Assembly (NCBI GenBank): GCA_030523275.1
Contig: JAUNIX010000010.1
Coordinates: 26,469 to 90,468 of the forward strand
Length of the DNA: 64,000 nt
Direction: 5' to 3'
Source: Lachnospiraceae bacterium
GTDB lineage: Bacteria > Bacillota > Clostridia > Lachnospirales > Lachnospiraceae
Position numbers and translations under genes: made by a program. Under the pieces are notes generated by a model. It did not search any database, was not told where the DNA came from, and saw nothing but the letters and a program-made list of their open reading frames with translations. Below are positions 36,055 to 47,104 of this stretch, one piece after another. Position 1 is the stretch's first letter. Every line of letters begins with the position of its first letter.

Positions 36055-38204
36055 TCGTCTTCTCCTTCCTCTTCATACAATTCAAAATCTATTGTGCGCA
36101 ACATTTTATTCGTCTCTTTTACACGAACCGGAACTCGCATACCAAGTTCAAATACGCGCCCTGTATGCTCCCCAATCATCGAATAACTTTGTTCGTTATA
36201 TTGATAGAAATCATCTACCATATCTGCAACACGAATCATACCCTCAACTGTGTTTGGCAATTCCACATAAATTCCCCAGGTGGTAATACCGGAAATAACA
36301 CCAATAAATACTTCACCAAGATGTTGCTCCATATATTCCACTTTTTTCATCTTGATCACTTCTCGTTCCATTTCATCCGCACGGCGTTCCGTTTTTGAAC
36401 TAGACTCTGCAATACGTGGCAAAATATGTTCATAATGATTTACGCGTTTTTTATTAAATTTACCATGCAAATTTTCTTTTATGATTCGATGAATCTGTAA
36501 ATCTGGGTACCGACGAATCGGTGAAGTAAAATGGCAATAATAATTTGCTGACAATCCAAAATGACCAATATTATTCGTCGTATATTTTGCCTGTTTCATG
36601 GAACGAAGAGCCAAACGACTAATCAAAGCTTCTTCTTCTGTTCCTTCGATTTTATTTAATAATTTCTGAATTTCTTTTGGATGAATTCTTTCTTTCGTTC
36701 CATTTTTTAGAAAATATCCAAAATTCTGTATAAAAACTGCTAATTTCTGTATTTTTTCCGGATCGGGACTCTCATGTGTTCGATACAAGAACGGAATTTC
36801 CTGCCAAAAAAAGTCTTCTGCAATCGTTTCGTTGGCAGCTAGCATAAAGTCTTCAATAATTTTTGTTGCACAATTACGATCATACGGATAAATTTCTAAT
36901 GGTTTCCCATCTTCATCTAAAATAAGCTTCGATTCTGGAAAATCAAAGTCAATCGAACCGCGTTCATGTCGACGTTTTCTTAAAATATCTGATAATTCTT
37001 TCATTAATTCAAACATTGGTACTAAGTTCTCATAACGTTTACACTCTTCCTCATCATGAGAATCAATAATCTTGGCAACACTTGTATAACTCATACGCTC
37101 GTCCACGTTAATGACAGTCTCGGCAATCTTATGACCAATGATTTTTCCTTTATGATCAATATCCATAATGCAACTAAGGGCCAAGCGATTGGTACCAGCA
37201 TTTAAAGAACAAATCCCATTTGAAAGTTTGTGTGGAAGCATTGGAATCACGCGATCAATCAAATAGATGCTAGTCCCACGATTAATTGCTTCTTTATCCA
37301 GAGCAGATCCTTCCGTCACATAATGACTCACATCAGCAATATGAACCCCGAGCTGATATCCATAATCCTGTCTTGTCAATGTAATTGCATCATCTAAGTC
37401 TTTGGCATCTTCCCCATCAATGGTGACCGTCTGCCAATCACGAATGTCCATACGACCTGCCATATCTTCTGGAGACACTTCGTTGCCAATCTTTTTAACC
37501 TGTTTCATAGCTTCTGTCGGAAATTCCACTGGAACATCATAAGCTTTGATCACGGATAAAATATCCACGCGTGGATCATTGACATGACCTAAAACTTCTA
37601 ATACTTTTCCTTCTGGCTTATGCTCTGCATCTCCATAGTTTATGATCTTTATTACAACTTTATGTCCATCGACTAAATTTTTACTCTCCGATTTTGATAA
37701 AAAAACATCTCTGCCAAACTTTTGGTCATCTGGTACTACAAAACCAAAGTTTCGACTTTTTTGAAAGGTCCCAACAATTTGCGTCGTTCCACGCTCTAAT
37801 ATTTTTATAATCTTTCCTTCTTTTCTCTTTCCTTTTTCGGCATGTGCAACTGTCACTTGCATCAAAACTGTATCGTGATGCATAGCGTCAAGTGTATCCT
37901 GTTCTGGAACAAAATAATCTTCTTCCTCACTCTCAACACTTACAAAACCAAATCCTCGGCTGGTGCTTTCAAAAATACCACGCAATAATCCTTTTTCTAA
38001 TTTGGTATACTTTCCTCGTTTTGTTACAGAAATTTTACCTTCCTGAATCAATTCATCTAAAATCTGTCTTAACTGCTCCTGATCCCTAGAAGGTACCTGC
38101 AACAAATAAGAAAGTTCCTTAAATTTCAATGGTTTATATACATCATCCTGAATAATATCATAGACAATTTGTTTTCTTTTCTCATATAATTCTGTTCGTT
38201 TCAT
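36027..38204 (-). CDS. rnr: Ribonuclease R
   Basis: A 725-residue 3'-5' exoribonuclease that also degrades tmRNA-tagged mRNA. Domains in order: N-terminal helical domain (about 1-70), cold-shock domains (about 75-220), RNB catalytic domain (about 250-590) with DGEDAKDLDDAITL and its metal Asp residues, then an S1 domain (about 630-715, GVISGITTWGIYVELPNT). The neighbours smpB and ssrA act with it in trans-translation quality control. Length is typical. Confidence 0.96.
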   Translation of the reverse strand: MKRTELYEKRKQIVYDIIQDDVYKPLKFKELSYLLQVPSRDQEQLRQILDELIQEGKISVTKRGKYTKLEKGLLRGIFESTSRGFGFVSVESEEEDYFVPEQDTLDAMHHDTVLMQVTVAHAEKGKRKEGKIIKILERGTTQIVGTFQKSRNFGFVVPDDQKFGRDVFLSKSESKNLVDGHKVVIKIINYGDAEHKPEGKVLEVLGHVNDPRVDILSVIKAYDVPVEFPTEAMKQVKKIGNEVSPEDMAGRMDIRDWQTVTIDGEDAKDLDDAITLTRQDYGYQLGVHIADVSHYVTEGSALDKEAINRGTSIYLIDRVIPMLPHKLSNGICSLNAGTNRLALSCIMDIDHKGKIIGHKIAETVINVDERMSYTSVAKIIDSHDEEECKRYENLVPMFELMKELSDILRKRRHERGSIDFDFPESKLILDEDGKPLEIYPYDRNCATKIIEDFMLAANETIAEDFFWQEIPFLYRTHESPDPEKIQKLAVFIQNFGYFLKNGTKERIHPKEIQKLLNKIEGTEEEALISRLALRSMKQAKYTTNNIGHFGLSANYYCHFTSPIRRYPDLQIHRIIKENLHGKFNKKRVNHYEHILPRIAESSSKTERRADEMEREVIKMKKVEYMEQHLGEVFIGVISGITTWGIYVELPNTVEGMIRVADMVDDFYQYNEQSYSMIGEHTGRVFELGMRVPVRVKETNKMLRTIDFELYEEEGEDEWQKKKDLN

Positions 38205-38237
38205 ATTTCCTCCATATCAGACAATAAAAACTTTTTT

Positions 38238-38322
38238 CATTTCCGCCTGACTTATGTCTTCGCGTAAATCATAAAGAGCGTTTTCATGTTATAGAAAATT
38301 TCAGAGGAATTTCTATAACATG
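38238..38322 (-). repeat. Intergenic repeat copy E (modules beta then alpha) after secG
   Basis: On the minus strand a perfect hairpin with arms CATGTTATAGAAA (38285-38322) is followed by AAAACGCTCT and then TTTACGCGAAG...GGCGGAAATG. The last part matches the 3' segment of copies at 50205 and 61103. It directly follows the secG terminator. Confidence 0.6.
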
Positions 38323-38357
38323 AAAAAAGCACTTCTTAGCATAGCATAAGAAGTGCC
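38322..38357 (-). terminator. secG terminator
   Basis: GCACTTCTTA and TAAGAAGTGC form a 10-bp stem with an 8-base loop; a T run follows on the minus strand. Confidence 0.9.
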
Positions 38358-38375
38358 ATTTTATTCATCTATACA

Positions 38376-38621
38376 TTAAAACAATCTGGAGCAAAGAATA
38401 GCTGTAAGTACAAAAAATAAAACCGTAAAAAGTGTCGTAATCTGAATGATCCTCGCTTTCTTAGAACGACCTTTATTCTGACTCCAATAAGTACCAGTTG
38501 GTGCAGAGCCATACATAGAACCTAATCCAGCATCCTTTCCTTCCTGAAGTAAAACAAGCACTAATAATACAATACACACTATAATAAATAAAACTGTAAG
38601 AACCGTTTTCAGCATATCCAT
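38376..38621 (-). CDS. secG: Preprotein translocase subunit SecG
   Basis: An 81-residue protein with two membrane helices (about residues 4-22 and 57-77) and the conserved loop LLQEGKDAGLGSMYGS between them. It is the small subunit of the SecYEG channel. Gene order secG-rnr-smpB-ssrA is common in Firmicutes, though here a terminator separates secG from rnr. Confidence 0.95.
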   Translation of the reverse strand: MDMLKTVLTVLFIIVCIVLLVLVLLQEGKDAGLGSMYGSAPTGTYWSQNKGRSKKARIIQITTLFTVLFFVLTAILCSRLF

Positions 38622-38684
38622 AATCTTTCCTCCTAATAAACTGTATCCATAAGCACATTTGCGCTAAACATCTTATATCCTAAC

Positions 38685-38719
38685 ATAAAAAAAGGGAAAT
38701 GTCTATAAGCCATTTCCCA
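38685..38719 (-). terminator. Terminator of the DUF1015 gene
   Basis: GGGAAATG and CATTTCCC form an 8-bp stem; on the minus strand TTTTTTT follows. Confidence 0.85.
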
Positions 38720-38737
38720 AAATTTGCACAAAAGTAA

Positions 38738-39976
38738 CTAGATTTGATGAATAAACAACCCACTTCTAAGCTTTGGTTCAAACCAAGTAGATTTTGGCGG
38801 CATCAACATATTGGCATCAGCAACTGCAAATAATTCTTCAATCGTAGTTGGATACATGGAAAATGAAATTCTCATGTCTGAATCAGCTCTTCGTTCTAAT
38901 TCTTTTAAACCACGTATGCCACCAATAAAATCAATACGCTTATCCTTCTTTGGATCGTGAATACCAAGAATCGGATCTAACAAATAGTCTTGTAAAATAG
39001 ACACATCCAAAGATTTTACCGGATCATCGCTGATAAATTTCTCTTTGATCTTAATTTCATACCAATTGCTATCTATGTACATACCGAAACTATGCTTTTC
39101 TTTCGGAGAAAAAGCTTCTTTTCCAACCAGCCTCACAACAAAATACTCTTTGATTTTTTCCAAAAACTCATGGCAACTATATCCGTTTAAATCTTTTACT
39201 GTACGGTTATAATCCATAATATATAACTGATCATCTGGAAATAATACCGATAAGAAATAATTAAATTCCTCATTACCTGTGTAATCAGTATTCTCATTGC
39301 GTCGTCCCTGTCCTACTTTTACTGCAGATGCTGCCCGATGATGACCATCAGCAATATAGGTATTTGGAATTTTATCAAATGCCTTTTCCAGACTTCTGAT
39401 CTGCTGCGGATTTGAAATTTTCCATACACAATGTCTAATTCCATCTTCCGACGTAAAATCATAAGTTGGTCTTTTTTCCATCTTCACTTCACTTACAAGA
39501 GTATTGATCTCTTTTTGGGAACGATAAGCCAAAAAGATAGGACCAGTCTGTGCATTGCAAGTATCAACATGACGAATACGATCGATTTCTTTATCTGCTC
39601 TTGTATTCTCATGTTTTTTAATCACACCGGATTCATAATCATCGATCGCAGAGCATCCTACAATTCCTGTCTGAGTTCTTCCATCCATCGTTAGTTCATA
39701 AATATAATAACATGGCGAACAATCTTGGACAAATACACCTGCCTCGATATGTCTATGTAATAAATATTTGGCTGTTTGATAAACAGCATCATCATAAATA
39801 TCAATATTAGGATCCAACTGTGTCTCCGGTCGATCAATGTTTAAAAATGAATAAGGTTTTCCCTGAACTTCTTTTCTAGCTTCTTCCCTATTATACACAT
39901 CATACGGTAATGCTGCCACTTGATTTGCAATATCACTTCTTGGACGCACCGCACAAAATGGTCTTACAATTGCCAT
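38738..39976 (-). CDS. DUF1015 family protein
   Basis: A 412-residue soluble protein. The family pattern is present: start VRPFCAVRPRSDIANQVAALPYDV, a middle YIADGHHRAASAVK block (about residue 208) and LSVLFPDDQLYIMDYNRTV (about 240). DUF1015 (COG4198) is widespread in Clostridia, often beside serine biosynthesis genes, but no such genes are adjacent here. Function is not established; the GHHR motif suggests a nucleotide or phosphate interaction. It is monocistronic with its own terminator. Confidence 0.85.
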   Translation of the reverse strand: MAIVRPFCAVRPRSDIANQVAALPYDVYNREEARKEVQGKPYSFLNIDRPETQLDPNIDIYDDAVYQTAKYLLHRHIEAGVFVQDCSPCYYIYELTMDGRTQTGIVGCSAIDDYESGVIKKHENTRADKEIDRIRHVDTCNAQTGPIFLAYRSQKEINTLVSEVKMEKRPTYDFTSEDGIRHCVWKISNPQQIRSLEKAFDKIPNTYIADGHHRAASAVKVGQGRRNENTDYTGNEEFNYFLSVLFPDDQLYIMDYNRTVKDLNGYSCHEFLEKIKEYFVVRLVGKEAFSPKEKHSFGMYIDSNWYEIKIKEKFISDDPVKSLDVSILQDYLLDPILGIHDPKKDKRIDFIGGIRGLKELERRADSDMRISFSMYPTTIEELFAVADANMLMPPKSTWFEPKLRSGLFIHQI

Positions 39977-40071
39977 AGTTATTTCCTTTCTTTTGCAAAT
40001 TAATTCTGTATATAAATTATTTTTACATAATATTATATTATAGCATCACTTCTAATAAAAAGCAATTATTT

Positions 40072-40689
40072 TTATGACTCTCTTTGAGGATTTCTGTAGT
40101 TATTTGCATTATGTTGCTTAAACCGTTCTTCCAAATCTTCTAAAATATTTGCATAGTGCAAAAGTTCTTCCTGTAATGCCGGATTTCTGCCTTTTTTATA
40201 ATAAATCCTATGTTCCATGCTTGCCCATAAATCCATCGCCATCGTTCGAAACTGTACCTCTACCGGAAAATATTCGGTTGCATCTGCATAGTAAAGTGGA
40301 ACACCAATAATGATATGATAACTGCGATATCCATTTGGCTTTGGATTTTTTATATAATCTTTTTCTTTGATAATAATTAAATCTGATTGTCCCTTTAACA
40401 CTTCAACCAAATTATAAATATCATCAATAAAATAACAAATAACCCGAATACCAGCTATATCTAATAAGTGTTCTTTAGCATTCACTTTGCTGTCCGTCAT
40501 ATTCAACTTTTTCAATTTATCCTCAATACTTTGCTTTGACTTTACTCTTTTTTGAATATGATGAACTGGTCCATCACTTGGTTTATGATATAAATTATGA
40601 TCTAAAATATCAATTCTTGTACCTATGATTTGCAACGCATCATTATAAGGAGTACGCAAATCATAATACTGTTCATTCGTCATCAACAA
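40072..40689 (-). CDS. Small alarmone synthetase, RelA/SpoT-domain GTP pyrophosphokinase
   Basis: A 205-residue protein made of one synthetase domain without hydrolase or TGS/ACT parts. Signatures: LDIAGIRVICYFIDDIYNL (about residues 72-90), PKPNGYRSYHIIIGVPL (about 113-129) and VEVQFRTMAMDLWASMEHRI (about 142-161). Such proteins make ppGpp/pppGpp from ATP and GTP or GDP. It is preceded by a membrane gene 31 bp upstream in the same direction. A second protein of this class lies at 60360 in this window. Confidence 0.9.
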   Translation of the reverse strand: MLMTNEQYYDLRTPYNDALQIIGTRIDILDHNLYHKPSDGPVHHIQKRVKSKQSIEDKLKKLNMTDSKVNAKEHLLDIAGIRVICYFIDDIYNLVEVLKGQSDLIIIKEKDYIKNPKPNGYRSYHIIIGVPLYYADATEYFPVEVQFRTMAMDLWASMEHRIYYKKGRNPALQEELLHYANILEDLEERFKQHNANNYRNPQRES

Positions 40690-40720
40690 CTACCTCCCAT
40701 TTTTCTATTACACTAATATT

Positions 40721-41677
40721 TTAAGGTGCTGTTTTTTTCTGTCGCTTACTCCCAATCAGTATTTGTCGACAAAAAAATACGGCAATAAATGGAACAATCA
40801 ATAAAATTCCCTGATCAAGTTGCCATTCAGCCTGCATGTGGAAAACTCCATCCATACCTAACTTCAATAGTATTTCCCATAAAGTACCAAGACAAGTAGA
40901 TAATAATAAAACCTGTCTGTCTCTTTCCATTTCAGCCGTATAAACACCCATTAAAATCAGACAGAATATCATAAAGGCTACGATTCCACAATCTGCTAAT
41001 TTCCATGAAAATTTCCATATTCCTAAATTTGGAAATTGTTTTAAAAAATCAATTTTTCCCTGATACCAATTGTAAATACATATATTTTCAACGATAACTG
41101 AAATTCCCATCATAAACTGGCTCGCCCATTCATGATAAAAAATCCAATGTACCAATAGTACCTCCAAAATAGTTTGATAAATTAGATACGGTACTAGAAG
41201 CTGACCTGCCATTTGAAATAATGAAACATAGATGGTATTTAATAACAATATCACCCAAAAATATGCCAAATGACCTCCAATATCACTCCGCTCCTTCATC
41301 TTTTTTAAAATATAAATAAAAATAAGAGGAAAAATAAAATATGAGCCCATACGCATCAAATACGAAACAGAATACACATCCTGTATTTGAAATCCTCCAA
41401 TTATGGTCAATATAAATAGTATTGTAATACTAATAACCATAAATCCTAATTCTTCTTTTTCCTCTCTAGCTTCTTCAAATTCACCATATAGACAACCTGC
41501 AACCGCTCCAATTCCAATTCCACACATAGAAATATGATCAATCACAATTAATAACCACTGCTGCCACTTCGGATATTCTGGCATCCATTCATAAAATCCC
41601 TGCTGCAGACAAATCAAACGAATCAGTTCTACAGCAATCATAGAAAATATAAAGATAATGCTTCTTGTCCTTTTCAT
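40721..41677 (-). CDS. Polytopic membrane protein of unknown function
   Basis: A 318-residue protein with about eight or nine hydrophobic segments, short loops and a basic C-terminus (GSKRQKKTAP). No catalytic or transporter motif is recognised. It lies 31 bp upstream of the alarmone synthetase gene and shares its direction, so the two may be cotranscribed. The pairing could link a membrane signal to alarmone synthesis, but that is a guess from position. Confidence 0.7.
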   Translation of the reverse strand: MKRTRSIIFIFSMIAVELIRLICLQQGFYEWMPEYPKWQQWLLIVIDHISMCGIGIGAVAGCLYGEFEEAREEKEELGFMVISITILFILTIIGGFQIQDVYSVSYLMRMGSYFIFPLIFIYILKKMKERSDIGGHLAYFWVILLLNTIYVSLFQMAGQLLVPYLIYQTILEVLLVHWIFYHEWASQFMMGISVIVENICIYNWYQGKIDFLKQFPNLGIWKFSWKLADCGIVAFMIFCLILMGVYTAEMERDRQVLLLSTCLGTLWEILLKLGMDGVFHMQAEWQLDQGILLIVPFIAVFFCRQILIGSKRQKKTAP

Positions 41678-41754
41678 ATCCCATTCCTCTTTTTACCAAA
41701 TACATTTATCATGTATGTACCAATCATAAGGATACAAGCATTATATACCAAAAT

Positions 41755-41783
41755 CAAAAAAATCTCTACTGGAGATTTTTATA
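41755..41783. terminator. Small hairpin downstream of enolase
   Basis: AAAATCTC and GAGATTTT form an 8-bp stem with T/A tracts on both sides, about 35 bp beyond the main eno terminator. It would act as a back-up stop. Confidence 0.55.
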
Positions 41784-41816
41784 AAATATATTTAACTCAT
41801 ATTTTCATATAAACGA

Positions 41817-41855
41817 TGAAAAACAGGAGAATGAATCTGACATTCTCCTGTTTTA
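41817..41855 (-). terminator. eno terminator
   Basis: AACAGGAGAATG and CATTCTCCTGTTT form a 12-bp stem with a 7-base loop; a T run follows on the minus strand. Confidence 0.9.
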
Positions 41856-41903
41856 TTAAAAATTGCGTATAATTCTTGATTATTCGTTTGGAACATTTAT
41901 CTT

Positions 41904-43217
<1,314 letters not shown>

Positions 43218-43325
43218 TTAGTATTCTTTATCATTTTTTCCAGAATATAAAAAAATATTCCTAAGATTATGAAAATAGTTATAATACTTTATTTATTATC
43301 TTTTTCTAGATGTCATAATTTATAA

Positions 43326-43354
43326 TTGACATCTTTTTTAATCGGTGCTATGAT
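43326..43354 (+). promoter_or_regulatory. Promoter of the riboflavin operon
   Basis: TTGACA (43326) and TATGAT (43349) are 17 bp apart, upstream of the FMN riboswitch. Confidence 0.8.
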
Positions 43355-43373
43355 AATGCTAACAATTAAATGA

Positions 43374-43489
43374 TGATTCTTCAGGGCAGGGTGAAATTCC
43401 CTACCGGCGGTAAAGCCCGCGAGCCGTAAGGCATGATTTGGTGAAATTCCAAAGCCGACAGTATAGTCTGGATGAAAGAAGAATGGAAC
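43374..43489 (+). promoter_or_regulatory. FMN riboswitch (RFN element)
   Basis: The RFN core is easily read: CAGGGCAGGGTGAAATTCCC then ACCGGCGGTAAAGCCCGCGA, and later GGTGAAATTCC and GATGAAAGAAGAA. These are the conserved FMN aptamer helices. It lies in the leader of the rib operon and should stop transcription when FMN is plentiful, through the terminator at 43526. Confidence 0.97.
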
Positions 43490-43525
43490 TATCAACTTAA
43501 GATAATACTATTTTGATATTTAAAG

Positions 43526-43557
43526 CTCTGAGTCTATTTTGATTCAGAGTTTTTTTA
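43526..43557 (+). terminator. Riboswitch-controlled terminator
   Basis: CTCTGAGTC and GATTCAGAG form a 9-bp stem (one G-T) followed by TTTTTTTATTT, 36 bases after the aptamer. Confidence 0.88.
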
Positions 43558-43583
43558 TTTTTGAATTATGAGTTTTCTTGCAG

Positions 43584-43618
43584 ACCCTGAATGTTTATTC
43601 GGGGTTCTTTTTATTTTT
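43584..43618 (+). terminator. Second terminator-like hairpin before ribD
   Basis: ACCCTGAAT pairs with ATTCGGGGT across a 4-base loop, followed by TCTTTTTATTTTT. It lies between the riboswitch terminator and the ribD ribosome site. Confidence 0.7.
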
Positions 43619-43644
43619 GATATTGTAAAAAAGGAGGATTTTAG

Positions 43645-44739
43645 ATGAATTCCCATGAAGTATATATGCGCCACGCCATTGAGCTTGCCAAAAAAGGAAT
43701 TGGTGCTGTCAATCCAAATCCAATGGTTGGTGCTGTCATTGTAAAAGATGGACAAATCTTAAATGAGGACTATCATCATCGTTATGGTGAATTTCATGCA
43801 GAACGCAATGCGATTATAAATTGCAAAAAGGACATGAAGGATGCGACCATTTATGTCACTTTGGAACCATGCTGTCACTATGGCAAAACACCCCCTTGCA
43901 CAGAAGCGATCATTGAATCAGGGATCAAAACAGTCTATATTGGTTCCCGCGATCCAAATCCTCTGGTTGCAGGTAATGGAGCAAGAATTTTAAGAGAACA
44001 CGGAATCACCGTAATTGAAGATTTTTTGCGAGACGAATGTGATGCAATTAATCCTGTCTTTTTTCATTATATTACGACTAATACTCCCTATGTGGCATTA
44101 AAATATGCCATGACAATGGACGGTAAACTTGCAACTTACACTGGTGCTTCACAATGGATCACGAACGCAGCTTCCCGTGAACACGTGCATATTTTACGGC
44201 ATAAATATACTGCTATCATGACTGGTATTGGAACCGTCCTCGCGGATAACCCAATGATGAACTGTCGTATGAAAGGCGGCAGAAATCCTATTCGAATTAT
44301 CTGCGACAGTCATTTGCAGATTCCGCTGAATAGTCAGATCTGCATGACCGCGAAACAATATCCAACGATCATTGCCTATTATAAAACCAATGCAGAAAAA
44401 CAAAAAAAATTACACGATCTCGGTGTCGAAACAATTCATATTTCTGAAAAAAATGGTCATTTGGATTTACAAAAATTAATGCTCGTACTTGGCAAAAAGA
44501 AAATTGACAGCATTTTATTAGAAGGCGGACAAACATTAAACTACGCTTGTCTGGAAGCTGGTATCATTAATTATATTTACGCTTATGTTGGCGCAAAATT
44601 ATTTGGAGGTACGTCTGCTCTGACTCCAATCGGCGGACAAGGGGTTGCCACACCTCATGATGCTTATCAGATAAAAAATACAAAAATCACTTCTTTTGAA
44701 AATGATTTTCTTATCGAAGGAACTATAGAAAGGAACTAG
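43645..44739 (+). CDS. ribD: Bifunctional riboflavin deaminase/reductase
   Basis: A 364-residue enzyme. The N-terminal deaminase domain (about 1-145) has the zinc motif HAERNAI and TLEPCCHYGKTPPC. The C-terminal reductase (about 150-360) has VALKYAMTMDGKLAT and SILLEGG. It performs the two steps after GTP cyclohydrolase II in riboflavin synthesis. AAAGGAGG precedes the ATG. It is first gene of the FMN-controlled operon. Confidence 0.96.
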   Translation: MNSHEVYMRHAIELAKKGIGAVNPNPMVGAVIVKDGQILNEDYHHRYGEFHAERNAIINCKKDMKDATIYVTLEPCCHYGKTPPCTEAIIESGIKTVYIGSRDPNPLVAGNGARILREHGITVIEDFLRDECDAINPVFFHYITTNTPYVALKYAMTMDGKLATYTGASQWITNAASREHVHILRHKYTAIMTGIGTVLADNPMMNCRMKGGRNPIRIICDSHLQIPLNSQICMTAKQYPTIIAYYKTNAEKQKKLHDLGVETIHISEKNGHLDLQKLMLVLGKKKIDSILLEGGQTLNYACLEAGIINYIYAYVGAKLFGGTSALTPIGGQGVATPHDAYQIKNTKITSFENDFLIEGTIERN

Positions 44740-44742
44740 CTT

Positions 44743-45381
44743 ATGTTTACAGGAATCATTGAGGAAATTGGTACTGTGAAGGCATTAAAACCCGGAATAT
44801 TGGAATTAAGTGCAAAAAAAGTATTGGAAGATGTTCATATTGGCGATAGTATTGCCGTCAATGGAGTTTGTCTGACGGTTACTTCTTTTACCAACAATTC
44901 TTTTTGTGTTGATGTTATGCCTGAAACGTTTCGAAGAACCAGCCTCGGACAATTATCGATCGGCAAAACTGTTAATTTAGAACGTGCTATGGCTGCAAAT
45001 GGTCGCTTTGGCGGTCACATTGTCGCTGGTCACATTGATGATACCGGAACCATTTCCAATATTCATAATGAGGGAAATGCTGTATGGATTACGATCGATA
45101 CGCCATCTTCTTTATTAAAATATATCATTGAAAAAGGTTCTATCACCATAGATGGAATCAGTTTAACCGTTGCAAAGGTTACCAACCACGACTTTTGCGT
45201 ATCCATCATCCCACATACCGGGGAAGAGACAACATTGCTCAGCAAACGAATTGGCGACAAAGTTAATTTAGAATGCGATATGATAGGAAAATACGTTGAA
45301 AAACTACTTTCTTTTCGGGAACCAAATCCATCACAAGAAAGTAATATTACACTAGAATTTTTAGCCCAACATGGCTTTTAA
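44743..45381 (+). CDS. ribE: Riboflavin synthase, alpha chain
   Basis: A 212-residue protein with two lumazine-binding repeats: [10 protein letters not shown]...VNGVCLTVT (about 1-90) and GHIDDTG...[10 protein letters not shown] (about 95-190). It makes riboflavin from two 6,7-dimethyl-8-ribityllumazine. It lies 3 bp after ribD and 11 bp before ribBA in the same operon. Confidence 0.96.
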   Translation: MFTGIIEEIGTVKALKPGILELSAKKVLEDVHIGDSIAVNGVCLTVTSFTNNSFCVDVMPETFRRTSLGQLSIGKTVNLERAMAANGRFGGHIVAGHIDDTGTISNIHNEGNAVWITIDTPSSLLKYIIEKGSITIDGISLTVAKVTNHDFCVSIIPHTGEETTLLSKRIGDKVNLECDMIGKYVEKLLSFREPNPSQESNITLEFLAQHGF

Positions 45382-45392
45382 GGAGGAACAAT

Positions 45393-46589
45393 ATGGATTA
45401 TCAATACGATACAATCAAAAAAGCTCTTGACGATCTTCGTGCAGGAAAAATCATTTTAGTAACTGACGATCCTGATCGTGAAAATGAGGGGGATATGATC
45501 TGTGCCGCAGAATTTGCCACTCAGGAAAATATTAATTTTATGGCAACCTATGCCAAAGGGCTAATCTGTACACCTATGAACGGCACAATCGCTAAAAAAC
45601 TCGGTCTTCCACAAATGGTTTCCGAAAATACAGACAATCACAGTACTGCGTTTACCGTTTCGATTGACCATATGGATACAACAACTGGTATTTCTGCTGC
45701 GGAACGCGCTTATACAATCCAAAAATGTACCGATGAAACAACAAAACCTGCTGATTTTCGTCGTCCCGGACATGTATTTCCACTCGTTGCAAGAGACGGA
45801 GGCGTTCTAAAAAGAGAAGGACACACAGAGGCAACGGTAGATTTAATGCGTCTTGCCGGTCTTACAGAATGTGGTGTCTGCTGTGAAATTATGGAAGCCG
45901 ATGGTACAATGATGCGCACGAACAATCTATGGAAACTGGCAAAGGAGTTTGACCTGACTTTTATCACGATCAAAGATCTTCAAGACTATCGCCGACAGTA
46001 CGAAAAACTTGTCTCCCGTGAAGCAAAAGCCAAAATGCCTACAAAATATGGAGAGTTTGATATATATGGTTACGTCAATCAGGTCAACGGAGAACACCAT
46101 GTCGCTTTGGTAAAAGGTGATGTCGGTGATGGCAAACCAGTCTTATGTCGTGTACATTCAGAGTGTTTAACGGGAGATGTTTTAGGCTCTATGCGTTGTG
46201 ACTGTGGTGAACAGTTAGAAGCAGCAATGAAAGCCATTGAGGCAGAAGGCCGGGGCATCCTCCTTTACATGCGTCAGGAAGGGCGCGGCATTGGCTTAAT
46301 CAACAAATTAAAGGCTTATGAATTACAAGAACAGGGTTATGATACCGTTGATGCCAACTTGAAACTTGGTTTCCCTGAAGATTTAAGGGAATACTGGACA
46401 GGCGCACAGATTTTAGCTGACCTAGGCGTAAAAAAACTTCGCCTATTAACAAATAACCCAGAAAAAATCTATGGTCTTGGCGAATTTGGTATGGAAATTG
46501 TCGAACGTGTACCAATCATCATAAAAGCAAATAAAATTGATGCATTTTACTTACGTACAAAATCAGAACGTATGGGACATTTATATTAA
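45393..46589 (+). CDS. ribBA: Bifunctional DHBP synthase/GTP cyclohydrolase II
   Basis: A 398-residue fusion. The N-terminal 3,4-dihydroxy-2-butanone 4-phosphate synthase domain (about 1-200) shows [18 protein letters not shown] and RPGHVFPL. The C-terminal GTP cyclohydrolase II domain (about 205-398) shows the zinc site [15 protein letters not shown] and RQEGRGIGL. It supplies both substrates of lumazine synthase. Spacing from ribE is 11 bp. AGGAGG precedes the start. Confidence 0.97.
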   Translation: MDYQYDTIKKALDDLRAGKIILVTDDPDRENEGDMICAAEFATQENINFMATYAKGLICTPMNGTIAKKLGLPQMVSENTDNHSTAFTVSIDHMDTTTGISAAERAYTIQKCTDETTKPADFRRPGHVFPLVARDGGVLKREGHTEATVDLMRLAGLTECGVCCEIMEADGTMMRTNNLWKLAKEFDLTFITIKDLQDYRRQYEKLVSREAKAKMPTKYGEFDIYGYVNQVNGEHHVALVKGDVGDGKPVLCRVHSECLTGDVLGSMRCDCGEQLEAAMKAIEAEGRGILLYMRQEGRGIGLINKLKAYELQEQGYDTVDANLKLGFPEDLREYWTGAQILADLGVKKLRLLTNNPEKIYGLGEFGMEIVERVPIIIKANKIDAFYLRTKSERMGHLY

Positions 46590-46638
46590 AATTGTCATCA
46601 CGTTCTTTGATACAACATATAAAAAAGGAGATTAAATT

Positions 46639-47100
46639 ATGAAAGTTTTAGAAGGAAAATTAGTTGCAGAAGGTGCAAAAATCGGGATTGTGGCATCCAG
46701 ATTTAATGAGTTTATCGTATCCAAGTTAGTATCTGGATGTATTGATGGTTTAGTCCGTCACAATGTCGAAGATGATGATATCACTTTGGCATGGGTTCCT
46801 GGTGCATTTGAAATACCTCTTGCCGCTTCCAAAATGGCAAAATCAGGAAACTATGATGCTGTTATCTGCCTGGGCACTGTCATCCGTGGTTCTACGACTC
46901 ACTATGATTATGTATGCAACGAAGTATCCAAAGGTGTGGCCTCTGTTGGACTAAACACAGGTGTACCGGTTCTATTTGGTATTGTAACTACAGAAAATAT
47001 TGAACAGGCAATCGAACGTGCTGGCACAAAAGCTGGTAATAAAGGATATGATTGTGCATTAAGTGCCATCGAAATGATCAATCTTAATAAGCAATTCTAA
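46639..47100 (+). CDS. ribH: 6,7-dimethyl-8-ribityllumazine synthase
   Basis: A 153-residue protein with start [39 protein letters not shown] (about 53-71) and [18 protein letters not shown] (about 76-93). It joins ribD and ribBA products into lumazine. AAAGGAG precedes the ATG by 8 bases. It lies 49 bp after ribBA. Confidence 0.97.
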   Translation: MKVLEGKLVAEGAKIGIVASRFNEFIVSKLVSGCIDGLVRHNVEDDDITLAWVPGAFEIPLAASKMAKSGNYDAVICLGTVIRGSTTHYDYVCNEVSKGVASVGLNTGVPVLFGIVTTENIEQAIERAGTKAGNKGYDCALSAIEMINLNKQF

Positions 47101-47104
47101 GAAA

